Source: Serripes groenlandicus
Lineage: Eukaryota > Mollusca > Bivalvia > Cardiida > Cardiidae
DNA: 64,000 nt
Reading direction: 5' to 3'
Assembly: GCA_031761405.1 (NCBI GenBank)
Contig: JASEVX010000008.1
Coordinates: forward strand, 46,397,419 to 46,461,418
Numbering within the stretch: position 1 is the stretch's first letter; each line of letters begins with the position of its first letter. Under the pieces are notes generated by a model. The model ran no database searches, had not been told where the DNA came from, and saw only the letters and a program-made list of their open reading frames with translations. Shown piece after piece: positions 47,935 through 57,777 of the stretch. A program made the position numbers and the translations under genes.

Positions 47935-48118
47935 GCCATTATTACAGTCCGTCTGCTTTCAACAATTGTTCAGGTATATCACGGCGTTTCCAGTGTAAGA
48001 CTTATTCTGAGACCAACGAGTCGGCCATTATGCTAGCCCCATTATTCTGAGCGCAAATGACGAACACCCATTACTTACATGTGTTTAACTTTTTGGTCTT
48101 CCCAGCCGGGGATTGACT
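47935..48118 (-). mobile_element. SINE (S2)
   Basis: TTTCAACAATTGTTCAGGTA, TATCACGGCGTTTCCAGTGT, CTGAGACCAACGAGTCGGCC, and TTGGTCTTCCCAGCCGGGGA near the head. Confidence 0.75.
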
Positions 48119-48119
48119 G

Positions 48120-48285
48120 CTATTGGAGCCTAATGGACGTTGTTCTTTCAGAAGGTCTTTGATGAGTGTATGCCTCATTGGCGACCAGCGCAGAGCCATA
48201 TGATGTTGCTCAGATGCGCGGACAGCTATGGGTCTTCCATGATCGCAAAGACGTAAGGTTCGTTTTCGAAGATCACCGCGCATTT
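48120..48285 (-). other. Possible exon of an unknown minus-strand gene
   Basis: The minus strand has an acceptor-like CCCCTGTTCACGTAG ending at 48286, followed by an open frame reading MRGDLRKRTLRLCDHGRPIA then VRASEQHHMALRWSPMRHTL and IKDLLKEQRP. It is basic, protein-like in composition and more GC-balanced than its surroundings. I do not recognise a family. The open frame continues into a SINE at its 3' side, so its end is not fixed and no donor is obvious. It may be an old retroelement fragment or chance. Confidence 0.2.
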
Positions 48286-48697
48286 CTACGTGAACAGGGG
48301 ATAACATGATGATGTATGCTACATGTAATTTCAACGTCCGTGTATTTATTTCACAGTTACACATGCAGTCAAAGAATATGGATAAGGTTTTTTGCGAGTA
48401 AGACAAATGAACACAATTTGAAAGGAAGCATTTCTCGGTTGATATAAAGTGTATTGATTTGTCATTTTGTGAGTGTTTATTGTAAACCGAAACCTGAAGA
48501 ATATGGCGAAATATCTAATCACAGCCTGTCAAAGAACCTGAGCCTGGCGAGTACGTGCATTTCGTGCTTTTTTCTAATAATCACCACACTCGAAACGTAT
48601 TGATAGTGCAATTGAATGTATACACCTGGAAGCCAGTTGATCATTGATTACGAACAAAAAATCTCTTACATCCAGAAACACCGCTTCGGGTGACGAT

Positions 48698-49473
48698 AGA
48701 AGAGCGGGGGCGTGGCGATAGCATCACAATGCTACAGGTATTGCAAAATGTTTATCGAACATTCTGTGATATGGTTTATTCGTGTATGGGAGTGAAACAT
48801 CCACACTTCTGCATACACATATATCTCTGGGGAGAAATAAAAACAACATGTCTTGCAGTGGTGTTTTAAATCGGTGGATAATACAAATATAACCCCCTTC
48901 TCTAAATACATGACATGACTTTGAAATTGCTCTGGTACAACTATATAATGGTATCAATTAAAAGAACGGGGGCGTGATGATGAAATTACTATCAATCCTA
49001 CAGGTATTGCAACAGGTTTATCGTTTCATCCTGTGATATGGTATAGTCGTGTATGTCAGCGGAACATACACACTTCTGCATACACATATATATCTGTGTT
49101 GCGGTGATGCTCTAAATCGGTTGATAATACAAATATTACCCGCTTCTTAACATACATTACATGACATTGAAATCGCTCTAGTACAATTATATAATGGTAT
49201 CAATTGATAGAAGAACGGGGGCGTGGTGATGGAATTCCAATGCTACAGGTATTGCAAACTGTTTATCGTTTCTTTCCGTTATTATGGTATTCGTGTATGG
49301 GAGCAGAACATCCACACTTCTGCACACATCACATATCTCTGGGGAGAAATAAAAACAACATGTGCTGCAGTGGTGTTCTAAATCGGTGGATAATAACAAA
49401 TATTACCACGTTCTCAGCATAGATTGCATAGCCTTGACATTGCCCAAGTACACTTATACAATGGTATCAAACA
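48698..49473. repeat. ~250-bp tandem repeat, 3 units
   Basis: Units start near 48700, 48961 and 49207 with AGAACGGGGGCGTGRTGATG. Each contains GCTACAGGTATTGCAA, CTTCTGCATACACATATATC, GGAGAAATAAAAACAACATG, TTCTAAATCGGTGGATAATA and TATAATGGTATCAATT. The second unit is shortened. Confidence 0.93.
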
Positions 49474-49511
49474 GGCCAATATCATAATTCGCATTAATTT
49501 ACACTCCAGGA

Positions 49512-49728
49512 AATACGCCGTGGTCGAATGGTTAGCGTCGGGGATTGGTAAACGGGCGTACCGGGTTTGATCCCAAGTCACGGTGCTTTGGTCATGGTGG
49601 ACTCCTCTTGGGGCAAGGCACATTTCCTAGCCCAGTACTGGTTTGTTTACCCGGGGAGGATAAATAAGTGAACTATCGCCGTGATATAACTGAATTAATA
49701 TTGAAAACGGCGTAAAACCAAAACAGAA
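49512..49728 (+). mobile_element. tRNA-headed SINE (S2-like head, variant body)
   Basis: Box A CGTGGTCGAATGGTTAGCGT, box B GGGTTTGATCCCAAGTC, body GCAAGGCACATTTCCTAGCC and CAGTACTGGTTTGTTTACCC, tail ATCGCCGTGATATAACTGAA / AAAACGGCGTAAAACC. Confidence 0.88.
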
Positions 49729-49811
49729 AAAAACAAAAACAATCCTTACTCTCCAAGAACTGAGCAGGCCAGTGTTGGAAACATGCTTTGAATCCTTTTC
49801 GTTTGTTTGGT

Positions 49812-50075
49812 CGAACAGTGATAGCTCAGTCGGTAACGACGAGAGCTATACATCCAGGGGTCGTGGGTTCATTATTTTCGATGTCTAATCAAATTCATTG
49901 TGACTAGCGTTATTCGTATTCCACAGTTGCCTAAATAGTTCATGTTGGAAGGTAGCAAGGTTTTGATGAATAATGTTGTGTGGAGTACTTGAGCGAAAAA
50001 GCCAGAACAATACGTGAGGTTAACTGACCGACGTGATATAACTGAAATTTCATTCAAAACGGTGTTAAACTCAAG
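49812..50075 (+). mobile_element. tRNA-headed SINE (S1), diverged
   Basis: GATAGCTCAGTCGGTAACGA head, CCAGGGGTCGTGGGTTC box B region, ATGTTGTGTGGAGTACTTGA, tail CCGACGTGATATAACTGAAA / CAAAACGGTGTTAAAC. Confidence 0.85.
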
Positions 50076-50129
50076 TAATCTGATGTGTTTGCTTTCTTAT
50101 TCTGTGCGTATACATTACCATAATATCGA

Positions 50130-50216
50130 TGACTGATTCTCCTTTTCCAACAATGTTTTCAAAAGTCTTGTGGTTCACATGTGTTAAAATGGGTATGCAG
50201 GTGGCAAGGGTTAACA
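50130..50216. mobile_element. Family B right-half fragment
   Basis: GATTCTCCTTTTCCAACAAT, GTTTTCAAAAGTC, AGGTGGCAAGGGTTAAC. Confidence 0.55.
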
Positions 50217-50389
50217 TACGAATCGATAGATAATTGTTTACACGTCTTAATTGGATTTTCGTGTTGCGTGACCAATTTGGTGACAAATCATGAAGGTGTC
50301 ATATAGGTCTTATTCGGAATAATGACATTCACACTGACGCAAAGAAACATTATTAGAGGGGCTGCGAGGAAAACAACCTAAAGACATTT

Positions 50390-50626
50390 GAGCCGTCCCG
50401 CGAGAAAACCAACATTGTGGACTCGGCGTAAAGTATCGACCCGGATCAGGAAAGGAATGCCGCGCAGGCTTACCCGGATATACACTTTTCGCCTCCTGTG
50501 GATTTTCTGTTTCAGGAATCATTATTCTATACCTCTATCTCCCTGAGACGGAATGTGTTGGCCCGAGTCCGCGCAGACTGATCTGGGTCGATATATTACG
50601 CAGAGGCCGTAACGCTGGTTTTCTCG
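50390..50626. mobile_element. Family E element (copy 3), right tip truncated
   Basis: Left GAGCCGTCCCGCGAGAAAAC CAACATTGTGGACTCGGCG; right ends in GCTGGTTTTCTCGTC without the final GACGGCTC. Confidence 0.88.
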
Positions 50627-50772
50627 TCAGTGTAGATCCATATTAGCATGCGCGTCCACAAATATTGATCTGACTTTCCACCTGAATTAGACAATTTAGG
50701 TTCAACTTAGGACGCCCTTTATCCAAATCCCTGACGCTAACAACTCGGTCACGCTGGATTCCTAGAAATTCC

Positions 50773-51062
50773 AGCCGAGTCCCGGTAGCTCAGTCGGTAG
50801 CGACGCGGGCTGTCAATCCAGGGGTTGTGAGTTCGTATCCCGGCTCGGCCAATTTTCTTTCCGAGGATTGACAAAAGTCAACGCGACATGCGTCATTCGT
50901 CTTCCACCAATGGGCTTAGTCTATGTGGAAAGGCAGCCAGTTGCTTGGGCAGATTGTTGTGTGGAGTACTGGTGTGAGAAAATGCATGAGTAGGTGAACT
51001 GGCCGCCGTGATATAACTGAGAAATTGTTAAAAACGGCGTTAAACCCAAATCAATCAATCAA
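50773..51062 (+). mobile_element. Intact S1 SINE with 13-bp target duplication
   Basis: A complete copy: head GGTAGCTCAGTCGGTAGCGA (box A) and GTTCGTATCCCGGCTCGG (box B), body CATGCGTCATTCGTCTTCCA / GGCAGCCAGTTGCTTGGGCA / GTGGAGTACTGGTGTGAGAA, tail GCCGTGATATAACTGAGAAA / AACGGCGTTAAACCC, then (AATC)n. Perfect direct repeats TCCTAGAAATTCC at 50760-50772 and 51063-51075 bound it. This is the reference copy used to recognise S1 elsewhere in the window. Confidence 0.96.
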
Positions 51063-51351
51063 TCCTAGAAATTCCGATGAGAATCACTGAGTTCTATGTC
51101 CAACACTCGACACACTCGCCTCGTGGTCCGTGATAAAGATAATTCCCAAAGCCTCACAAACAAATTACACATTCTATCCAGATCATATCGAGTTATCTAA
51201 AAAGAAATCTCTGCCGGTTTTTGAGAGTCCATTATTTGCTTCGCACGAAAGACGACGCGATTAGATAGTTGATACATCAATTCAGTTACACATCATGAAC
51301 ATCATGAACATAAAATGACATTAATTGTTCTTTATTTTGATATTGAACAGC

Positions 51352-52060
51352 GAACATAGTGGTTACGGCGCCAGCTTCGTGAGAGGGAAGCCATAGTTCG
51401 AACTCGGGTCAAGTCATCCGAAGTATAGTAGTAGTGTTTATCTTCCCTATCGTTAGTGGTGTCAGGAATGATAGAATGCAATAGAATACAATATACTTTA
51501 TTGCATAAAAACCTTTTATATGAATTGTTAAACAAGAAAAATCAGGAGAAAAGACAATGAAAGACACCAATGTTTTATTCTTCACAAATTTTTATTATAT
51601 AATGTACCAGTAGTACAGGGTCCAATTCCACCAACCTAACTTGGCGCTAAGTAATACTTTTAAAAATACTTAAAAGCATATTTCCTCATTTTTGTTTCCC
51701 TCATATTTTGTAAAACGTGAATGGTGGAATGTATTTAAGTAAATGTCTACGTTGACATACATAGTTACCTTTCTGACTAGCAAAATTTGTTAGGAAATTA
51801 ACTCTTTTGGCATTTTTATTAGGAAAACATAAATGATAACATATAAACGATAACTATTTCTGTCAACTGTGTGAATAACTTAAATACATTCCACCATTCA
51901 TGCTTTACAATATATGGGAAACAAAGATGATGAAAGAAGTATTTAGGTATTACTTATCTATAAGTAATTTTGGTTGAGCTGGACCTGGTAACTCAACCAG
52001 GAAACGCCGTGATGCAACTGAACAATTGTTGAAAGTGGTGTTAAAACCCCAAACACACAG
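51352..52060 (+). mobile_element. S2 SINE split by two insertions
   Basis: The head is at 51354-51415 (AGTGGTTACGGCGCCAGCTT, AGTTCGAACTCGGGTCAAG), body phrase GTGGTGTCAGGAATGA at 51456-51471, then AATGTACCAGTAGTAC at 51601-51616, then GGTAACTCAACCAGGAAACG and the 3' tail at 51987-52050. The order matches uninterrupted S2 copies. The gaps hold about 130 bp of unknown AT-rich sequence (51472-51600) and a family I foldback element. Confidence 0.75.
51618..51985. mobile_element. Family I foldback element (copy 2), nested in a SINE
   Basis: Left arm GGGTCCAATTCCACCAACCT, CGCTAAGTAATACTT, CATATTTCCTCATTTTTGTT; right arm AACAAAGATGATGAAAGAAG, TATTACTTA, TTGAGCTGGACC. A second inner inverted repeat pairs GAATGGTGGAATGTATTTAA with CTTAAATACATTCCACCATT. 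Confidence 0.85.
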
Positions 52061-52227
52061 ACATACACATTTATTTGAGCACCCCGAACACATTAAATTG
52101 TAAAATAAGGATTAATTAACTTGTTATAACAACACTGACATAACCGCTGCGATTGTGTAGCGGGGTGCTCAAATAAATGTGTATGTCTGTGTGTTTGGGG
52201 TTTTAACACCACTTTCAACAATTGTTC
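52020..52227. repeat. Perfect 67-bp inverted repeat, 74-bp loop
   Basis: Positions 52020-52086 and 52161-52227 are exact reverse complements. Each arm contains about 30 bp of SINE 3' tail (AACAATTGTTGAAAGTGGTG..) and about 35 bp of flank (ACACACAGACATACACATTT ATTTGAGCACCCC). Confidence 0.97.
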
Positions 52228-52434
52228 CTCGCCCGTGTCGTACCAAGAACTTTAAAAATGGTAGTAATGGCTGCCGCCTTGGCGCTCGGTGTTGCGGGGT
52301 TAGCATTACGACTAACTGGTTAACGTCAGGATGAACAGACCAGTAGCATAGGAAACTTACCCAGGAAACGCCGTGATATAACTGAATTATGTTTGTAAGC
52401 GGCGTAAAACACCATGCAATCAATCAATCAACAT
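52228..52434 (+). mobile_element. SINE (S2 body and tail)
   Basis: GTAATGGCTGCCGCCTTGGC, GGGTTAGCATTACGACTAAC, GTCAGGATGAACAGACCAGT, TACCCAGGAAACGCCGTGAT, AAGCGGCGTAAAACACCATG and (CAAT)n. It follows the inverted repeat directly. Confidence 0.88.
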
Positions 52435-52436
52435 AT

Positions 52437-52735
52437 CTGATATAAAGACCTGATTCAGTGTCCGTTCAAAACAACCAATATGTGTTTTCTCACGAAGGAA
52501 CTGTTTTCTAAACTGACCTTGATATGTCTTCACCATGCGATGGTCGAATAATACACGGACACAACTTAAAGTAATCCCCCCTATAGCCACGATCTGTTTG
52601 AGAACCCCCGACCACATGGTTAAATGGTCAAATAAGGATTTAAGAACCTGGCATTACGTCTCTGATATAAAGACCCGATTCAGACAGTGTCCGTTCAAAA
52701 CAAACCGATATTTTGTATTCTCATGAAGTCGAAAG
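52437..52735. repeat. Diverged ~230-bp direct duplication
   Basis: CTGATATAAAGACCTGATTC AGTGTCCGTTCAAAACAACC (52438) recurs as CTGATATAAAGACCCGATTC AGACAGTGTCCGTTCAAAAC (52663). Confidence 0.8.
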
Positions 52736-52739
52736 ATAG

Positions 52740-54005
52740 GGAAATAAGAGAATGGAAACAATATGTGTTACGCTCTTCGCCGAACACGAATGATTATCGC
52801 AATCTGTAGTTTTTATAATTGTGTTATTTACTGGAAAGCTTCTTCGTACAGGACTAAAGCGAGCGGGGAGAGTTTATCAGTAGAAACTACACTCTCTTCT
52901 GATTCACGTGGCTTATAGTCACTAGCCGTTTGTATTTTGTATGGGGATGGATCCATACCGAGATTAATACAGCCAAGTGTTTTTTTTACGAGGAAAGAAT
53001 ATAATTTGAATAGCTTGTCTATTAGAGGATAGATTCTTCATTTTCATACTTTGGAATATAGTTGTGTCGATAATAATATTATCAAGTGAATATCGTGATA
53101 TGTCTATTGTAACTTTTTAAATTAAATATCATTTTCATATTTGTTTTGAAATTACATACAACTTGGAATTATAAAATCGTCCTGTGACACTGTTCTTAAA
53201 ACAGTCAAAGCTTATTCAATACTATTCAGTGATATTATTCTGTACGTTGGATACACCTTTGGATAAATAATTGTGCTCATCGTAAAAGATACTTGTCACA
53301 ATCACTCCTTTTTCATAGAAAAGAAGTTGTTGCATTGTGTGCGAATCTTTTTGTTATTTCACGTTGTTTCTATTATGAATGTGGATTAATGTGGAAGTCA
53401 ATGTGATATATTCGGAATAGTTGTGTTATATCGGATAAAAGGTATATCAGCGTTCATCTCTGTGTTTTATATCGAGTACAGTTGTAACGCTCCGGGAAAC
53501 TTTTCTTCTTTTACTCCCGCTGGGATAATATCGCCATATCAGTCCGTCGCATCTTAGACATTTCATTTTTATATAATTGTCTGAGATGTGTAAGAATGTA
53601 GAATTCTATTTGCGTACAGGTGCTTGGTTCTACGATTTATTTTCCCAATTTATCTATCACGTCGAACTCGTGAAATTGGTACCTGTCGTTTTGATGGGAT
53701 ATTTCATAATTATGCTTCGCGTATATTTTGTCTATCAAATATAAGTGACTAGGAAACTATGATAGGGGTATATTGGTCTGCATGCATCTGTAGTTTGATC
53801 TTGGTCTGCACTGTTCGCAAATAATGATTAAATCTAAAATCATACATAGTATGTGATTTAAATGTCGGTCAAAGTCAAAATAGCGATACGAGTATTAGAG
53901 TGAAATAAGCTAGTCCATAAGATAAAAGTCGGCATTTTTGGACAGTAAAGGCTCGGATCAGTTTGTACATGTACCCGTCTAATCATAATCTACATACGTT
54001 GACAA
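52740..54005. other. No recognisable gene
   Basis: AT-rich, about 1.3 kb; no motif or element end. Confidence 0.4.
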
Positions 54006-54010
54006 TATAT

Positions 54011-54193
54011 TTTACTCTTTCACTGCATGTCACGATTCCATTTTTCGTCCTACAGGACATTTGGTAATGTTTAAGTTTAGTTTAAGTGACAATCAATGTA
54101 GATTTCAGGAGAGACAGCTCGTTACGAGATGTCTCACCTGAATCTGCATTGTTTGCAAAAGTCTCTAATTGCCTATTCCACTGAAAGGGTTAA
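54011..54193. mobile_element. Family C MITE (copy 4)
   Basis: Left end TACTCTTTCACTGC (TTAA decayed to TTTA), right end CACTGAAAGGG at TTAA (54190-54193). Core GAGACAGCTCGTTACGAGAT GTCTC. Confidence 0.87.
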
Positions 54194-54899
54194 CAAGATG
54201 TTGTTAGCAATATGGGAACAGTGTATTTTGGGTGTAGACAAAGCGGATGCACATGTTGATTTCGATCTACACACTCTACAACATTAAACGTGTACCTTTT
54301 CCCTAGAGCGAGCCCAAACGAAGATGAAAGATTTGATTATATTCTGGACTCGGATATAAAAAAAAAGTTCTTCGAGCAAATGCTACAAATGTAGATTCCG
54401 ATTAGTTCATATAACTACGGCTTAATCAGCGCCATGACTGTTTCTTTAAATGGCCCATTGACTCAATGGAGCACAGTGCATACCCTGATCGGACAGTGAT
54501 CATGCGCAGGCTGATCCGCGTATATATCGATTACAAAGGTTCTCAAAGGACTATTACTATTATCCTGCTTTAATTCATTCCAAAAGTATTTAACATCTGA
54601 CATCATGTAAGGGGTTACGGTTGTAATGCTGTAAATATAATGTAAATTTCGTATATTCTTCCGCTTTGATAGAATCTTTAGATGAAAAAGAAAGAAAAAA
54701 AATCGTAAAACGTTTTCCGTTTAAATTTAGTTCAAACTCTCCAAATGCTAAATATAACAATATATACCAACATGTATTGTTTTGCAAAAACTCTCTTAAA
54801 ACATAATAACAGTAAATGACAAACATAAATTGAATTAAATATCAATATATAACAATTACAGTTTATCAATTATATAACGACAGGAGTAATTTAATGTCC
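54194..54899. other. No recognisable gene
   Basis: GATCTACACACTCTACAACA with CGTGTACCTTTTCCC near 54270-54302 is another trace of the old dispersed repeat seen at 11010 and 24551. Otherwise nothing. Confidence 0.4.
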
Positions 54900-55130
54900 T
54901 TAACCCTTTCCCTCATATAGACGCTTTCTGACGCCTTTGCAGCAGACGGCTTTTTGAAAACATAGTGACAAAAGAAGAAATTGCTCAAAACGAGCAAATT
55001 CTCCTTTTACCACAATGTTTTCCACTTTTTATCACAGGTTATCCATTCAATTATAGAGATTTCCTATTTGTTGACAAAAATATGTTCAAAGTCGTCTGCT
55101 GCAGAATTGTCGTATGAGAGAAAGGGTTAA
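54900..55130. mobile_element. Family B MITE, full length (recent subfamily)
   Basis: TTAA at 54900-54903 and 55127-55130. CCCTTTCCCTCATATAGACG, core GAAATTGCTCAAAACGAGCA, right GTCGTATGAGAGAAAGGG. Confidence 0.95.
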
Positions 55131-55135
55131 ATTAA

Positions 55136-55262
55136 CTCACGTTCTACAAATCTGCAGCAGACGGCAAAACTGTTGAAATTCTCTTAAAATGACAAATAAA
55201 AATTATTGAATAAACTTGAAAGCATTTTGCCACAATGTTCGTAAAAAAATGTTTTTTCTCAA
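55136..55262. mobile_element. Family B fragment
   Basis: TTCTACAAATCTGCAGCAGA CGGC and GCATTTTGCCACAATGTTCG beside the complete copy. Confidence 0.6.
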
Positions 55263-55487
55263 TATTCGTTAAAGTGTAAATACTTGTTGGTAAAGGTTAA
55301 TTTAAACATGTTGTGTGCGCGATGACATGAATACAACATATGAAGTTACAATTTAACTTTTTATACATTTCGCTCTAAATCAAACACTCATGAAAAACAG
55401 TTCTTTGACACACTGCACGAAATGTTAATATCGAATTACAATGATGCTTTTTTCACATTAACGTTCTACGTAATGCTTTCAACCCTT

Positions 55488-55696
55488 TCACTGCCGAATT
55501 TTACAAAGTCCACTCTTCCATGTTTTAAATTGGACCATTCCATTTTTCGTCCAACAGGAAATTTGGTAAATGTTATGTCTAAGTGGCAAAAAAATGCAGA
55601 TTTCAGGAGAGGCAGATCGTTATGAGTTGTCTCAACTGAATCTGCATTGTCTGCACAAGCCTTTAATTATCTATGGCAGCGAAGCGAAAGGGCTAG
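55488..55696. mobile_element. Family C MITE (copy 5), ends decayed
   Basis: CCCTTTCACTGCCGAATTTT left, CAGCGAAGCGAAAGGG right. TTAA mutated on both sides. Core GAGGCAGATCGTTATGAGTT GTCTC is partly broken. Confidence 0.88.
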
Positions 55697-55765
55697 ACTG
55701 AAATATTCGTTAACCAATAACACACACATGTTGTTGAACAAATGAATGGACACACGCAACACACA

Positions 55766-55890
55766 CATTTTGATTTCGAAATACAATACAATAAATTTAA
55801 TTTCGTAATACAATACAATAAACTTAATTTCGAAATACAATACAATAAACTTAATTGTGTAATACAATACAATACACTTAATTGCGTAAT
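55766..55890. repeat. ~30-bp minisatellite, about 4 units
   Basis: The unit is ATTTCGAAATACAATACAAT AAACTTA with CG/GT variants. The repeated residues in open frames on both strands are a by-product. Confidence 0.92.
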
Positions 55891-56068
55891 ACATACTTAC
55901 ATGTTTAAAGCAACATACAGTTTAACACAAAGACATGAATTTCGTAAAGGAAGAAGAGAAAACATACAATTTTCAGTGGAGCAAAGTATTTATAACTGTG
56001 GGTGTATAGTCACTATACGTTTTAAGTTCTAATTAAGTTTGCCTCAAATGAGCCGTACTGCAGGATTT

Positions 56069-56292
56069 TGTTTTTATGTTCGGGTTTAACGCCGTTTTCA
56101 ACATTATTTCAGTTATATCACGGCGACAGTTGACTTATTCATGATCCCTGGGTAAACAAACCAGTACTAGGCTAGGAAATGTGTCTTGCCCAAGGGCACT
56201 CTACCATGATAATGTTCAGCGCCGCGACTGGGGATCGAACCCGGGACGCCCGGTTTCAAATCCCCGAGGCTAACCACTAGGCCACAGCGGAT
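56069..56292 (-). mobile_element. tRNA-headed SINE (variant body)
   Basis: The minus strand reads GTGGCCTAGTGGTTAGCCTC (box A) and CCCGGGTTCGATCCCCAGTC (box B). The body shares AGGCTAGGAAATGTGTCTTG with the SINE at 49512-49728; tail GCCGTGATATAACTGAAATA / AAACGGCGTTAAACCC. Well preserved. Confidence 0.9.
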
Positions 56293-56399
56293 TCCTCCGT
56301 ACTGAAGGAAAACAATCGGTCCAAGTCTCGGGTGATTGCACTCTCATATGTATGCACGCAAAAGTCTAGAGAGGGAGAGAAATACAGCTCTCTTCACCA

Positions 56400-56523
56400 A
56401 AAACATTGTTCTGGCTGGTGTCAGGATAAATGGATCAGTAGTACTGGTAAATTACCCAGGAAACGCCGTGATGTAACTGACAAATTGTAGAAAGCGGCGT
56501 TAAACACCAGTCAATGAATCAAC
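56400..56523 (+). mobile_element. SINE fragment (S2 3' part)
   Basis: TGGCTGGTGTCAGGATAAAT, GATCAGTAGTACTGGTAAAT, CAGGAAACGCCGTGATGTAA, AAGCGGCGTTAAACACCAGT, CAATGAATCAACC. Confidence 0.88.
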
Positions 56524-56935
56524 CTATACACGTCTTAGTACAATAAATGCATTGGAACATGTATAGGTATGCAACATACAGAACCATTGGAGTCTACGTA
56601 AGTAAAATAATTCCGCGACGCTTACAAACCATAAATTCACATGCATCTTAATAGCCCGTTATTATGTCTGTCTATTATATCATATTATATAACACATTAA
56701 GGCTAATAACATACACTTCGTTCATTCATAAAACAGAATTGACGTTGAATAAATGGTGCAGTTTGTTAATCTACCTGGAATGAACGATTTATAATGTAAT
56801 TGCCTGAGCTAACGTGATTGTAATTGCTTTGAGATAAATAAGACTAAGAATAGGAAATATATGTATGTCTAGATCATATAGTTGTAATTGCTTGGGAACT
56901 AGAAAGGAACGGTACTCCCTGTTGAATGTACCATA

Positions 56936-57186
56936 TCGAGGGCTTGGCATGAAACGGTTGTAACTGAAATTAGTATTTTATTTTACCAAGGTTAATCACC
57001 TCGCCATAAAAGTCTTTATAATCGTTAAATAATTTTTCTTGGTAAACAATGGAAATTGATGTGCCATTGCTCGTTCTGAGCAATGGCACCTAAATTTGCA
57101 TTGTTTACAAAGGGGTCAAAATTGCCCCTAAACCAGGTTTTTCAAAATAGGTTTTCAGTTACAACTGTTTTACGCCAAGCCCTCGA
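56936..57186. mobile_element. Family A MITE (copy 7)
   Basis: Termini TCGAGGGCTTGGCATGAAAC and ACGCCAAGCCCTCGA with TA on each side. Intact stem tip GCCATTGCTCGTTCTGAGCA. Confidence 0.95.
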
Positions 57187-57325
57187 TATATACTTGCGTT
57201 AAGCTTATGATTCAGGTACCCATTATAACTCTTAATGAGTATATTGATTTACCGGAATGTATGTGTTTGTGTATAAAACACTAAATTAATCTGTGAAGTT
57301 AGTATAAAACTTATCTAAATTATTC

Positions 57326-57520
57326 ACAGCTCTAGATAAGAGGAACGTTCTGCATGTTCTAAACTCCTTATTTGACCCTTTAACCCTATGTTGCGGGTAC
57401 TCAAAAGAATCGTCTCAGTGAGACGATTCTTTTGAGTACCCACAACATAGGGTCTGCTTCAATAGTAAGAGAGTAATTGTTGGGAAAAGAGCTGAATACT
57501 CCTCATTAACTGGACCTCTG
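57326..57520. mobile_element. Family D hAT-like MITE with 69-bp internal palindrome
   Basis: The ends ACAGCTCTAGATAAGAGG and ..CTGGACCTCTG are imperfect inverted repeats. The element is flanked by a perfect 8-bp direct repeat AATTATTC (57318-57325, 57521-57528). Inside, 57384-57452 is a near-perfect palindrome (33-bp arms, one mismatch, AGT loop): CCCTATGTTGCGGGTACTCA.. / ..TTTTGAGTACCCACAACATA. CAG-type ends with 8-bp duplications are characteristic of hAT elements. Confidence 0.8.
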
Positions 57521-57580
57521 AATTATTCTATCTGGTGCCGTTATTTAAGTAAAGATAACTATCGTTAAAACCTGTATGTA

Positions 57581-57756
57581 CAGTCATACTTGTGCTAAGG
57601 ATCACCTTGGAATATCAATTATCTGTATAAAGCAACCACACTTTTAGTTTCAAAATTACTCATTTTCTGCAAAAAATGACCCTGCAAATGACCCCCTGTG
57701 AACAAAGACCAGATTGTTATCTTCCGATGCGTGGTATTTATACCCAGGTTCTACTG
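57581..57756 (-). mobile_element. Family G MITE (complete, ~176 bp)
   Basis: CAGTCATACTTGTG and CCCAGGTTCTACTG are terminal inverted repeats with TA outside each (57579-57580, 57757-57758). The interior is reverse-complementary to the copy at 19297-19471 and the length agrees within 1 bp. Confidence 0.82.
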
Positions 57757-57777
57757 TATATTAAATCATAATCATCG

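Noticed and set aside
52437..52735. Possible LTR pair (similar ~70-bp segments 225 bp apart)
   Set aside because: Too short and too close, with no primer-binding site, polypurine tract or coding region. A local duplication explains it.
55667..56032. Overlapping open frames on both strands with YEIKFIVLY / NKLNFEIQY repeats
   Set aside because: Both arise from the ~30-bp minisatellite.
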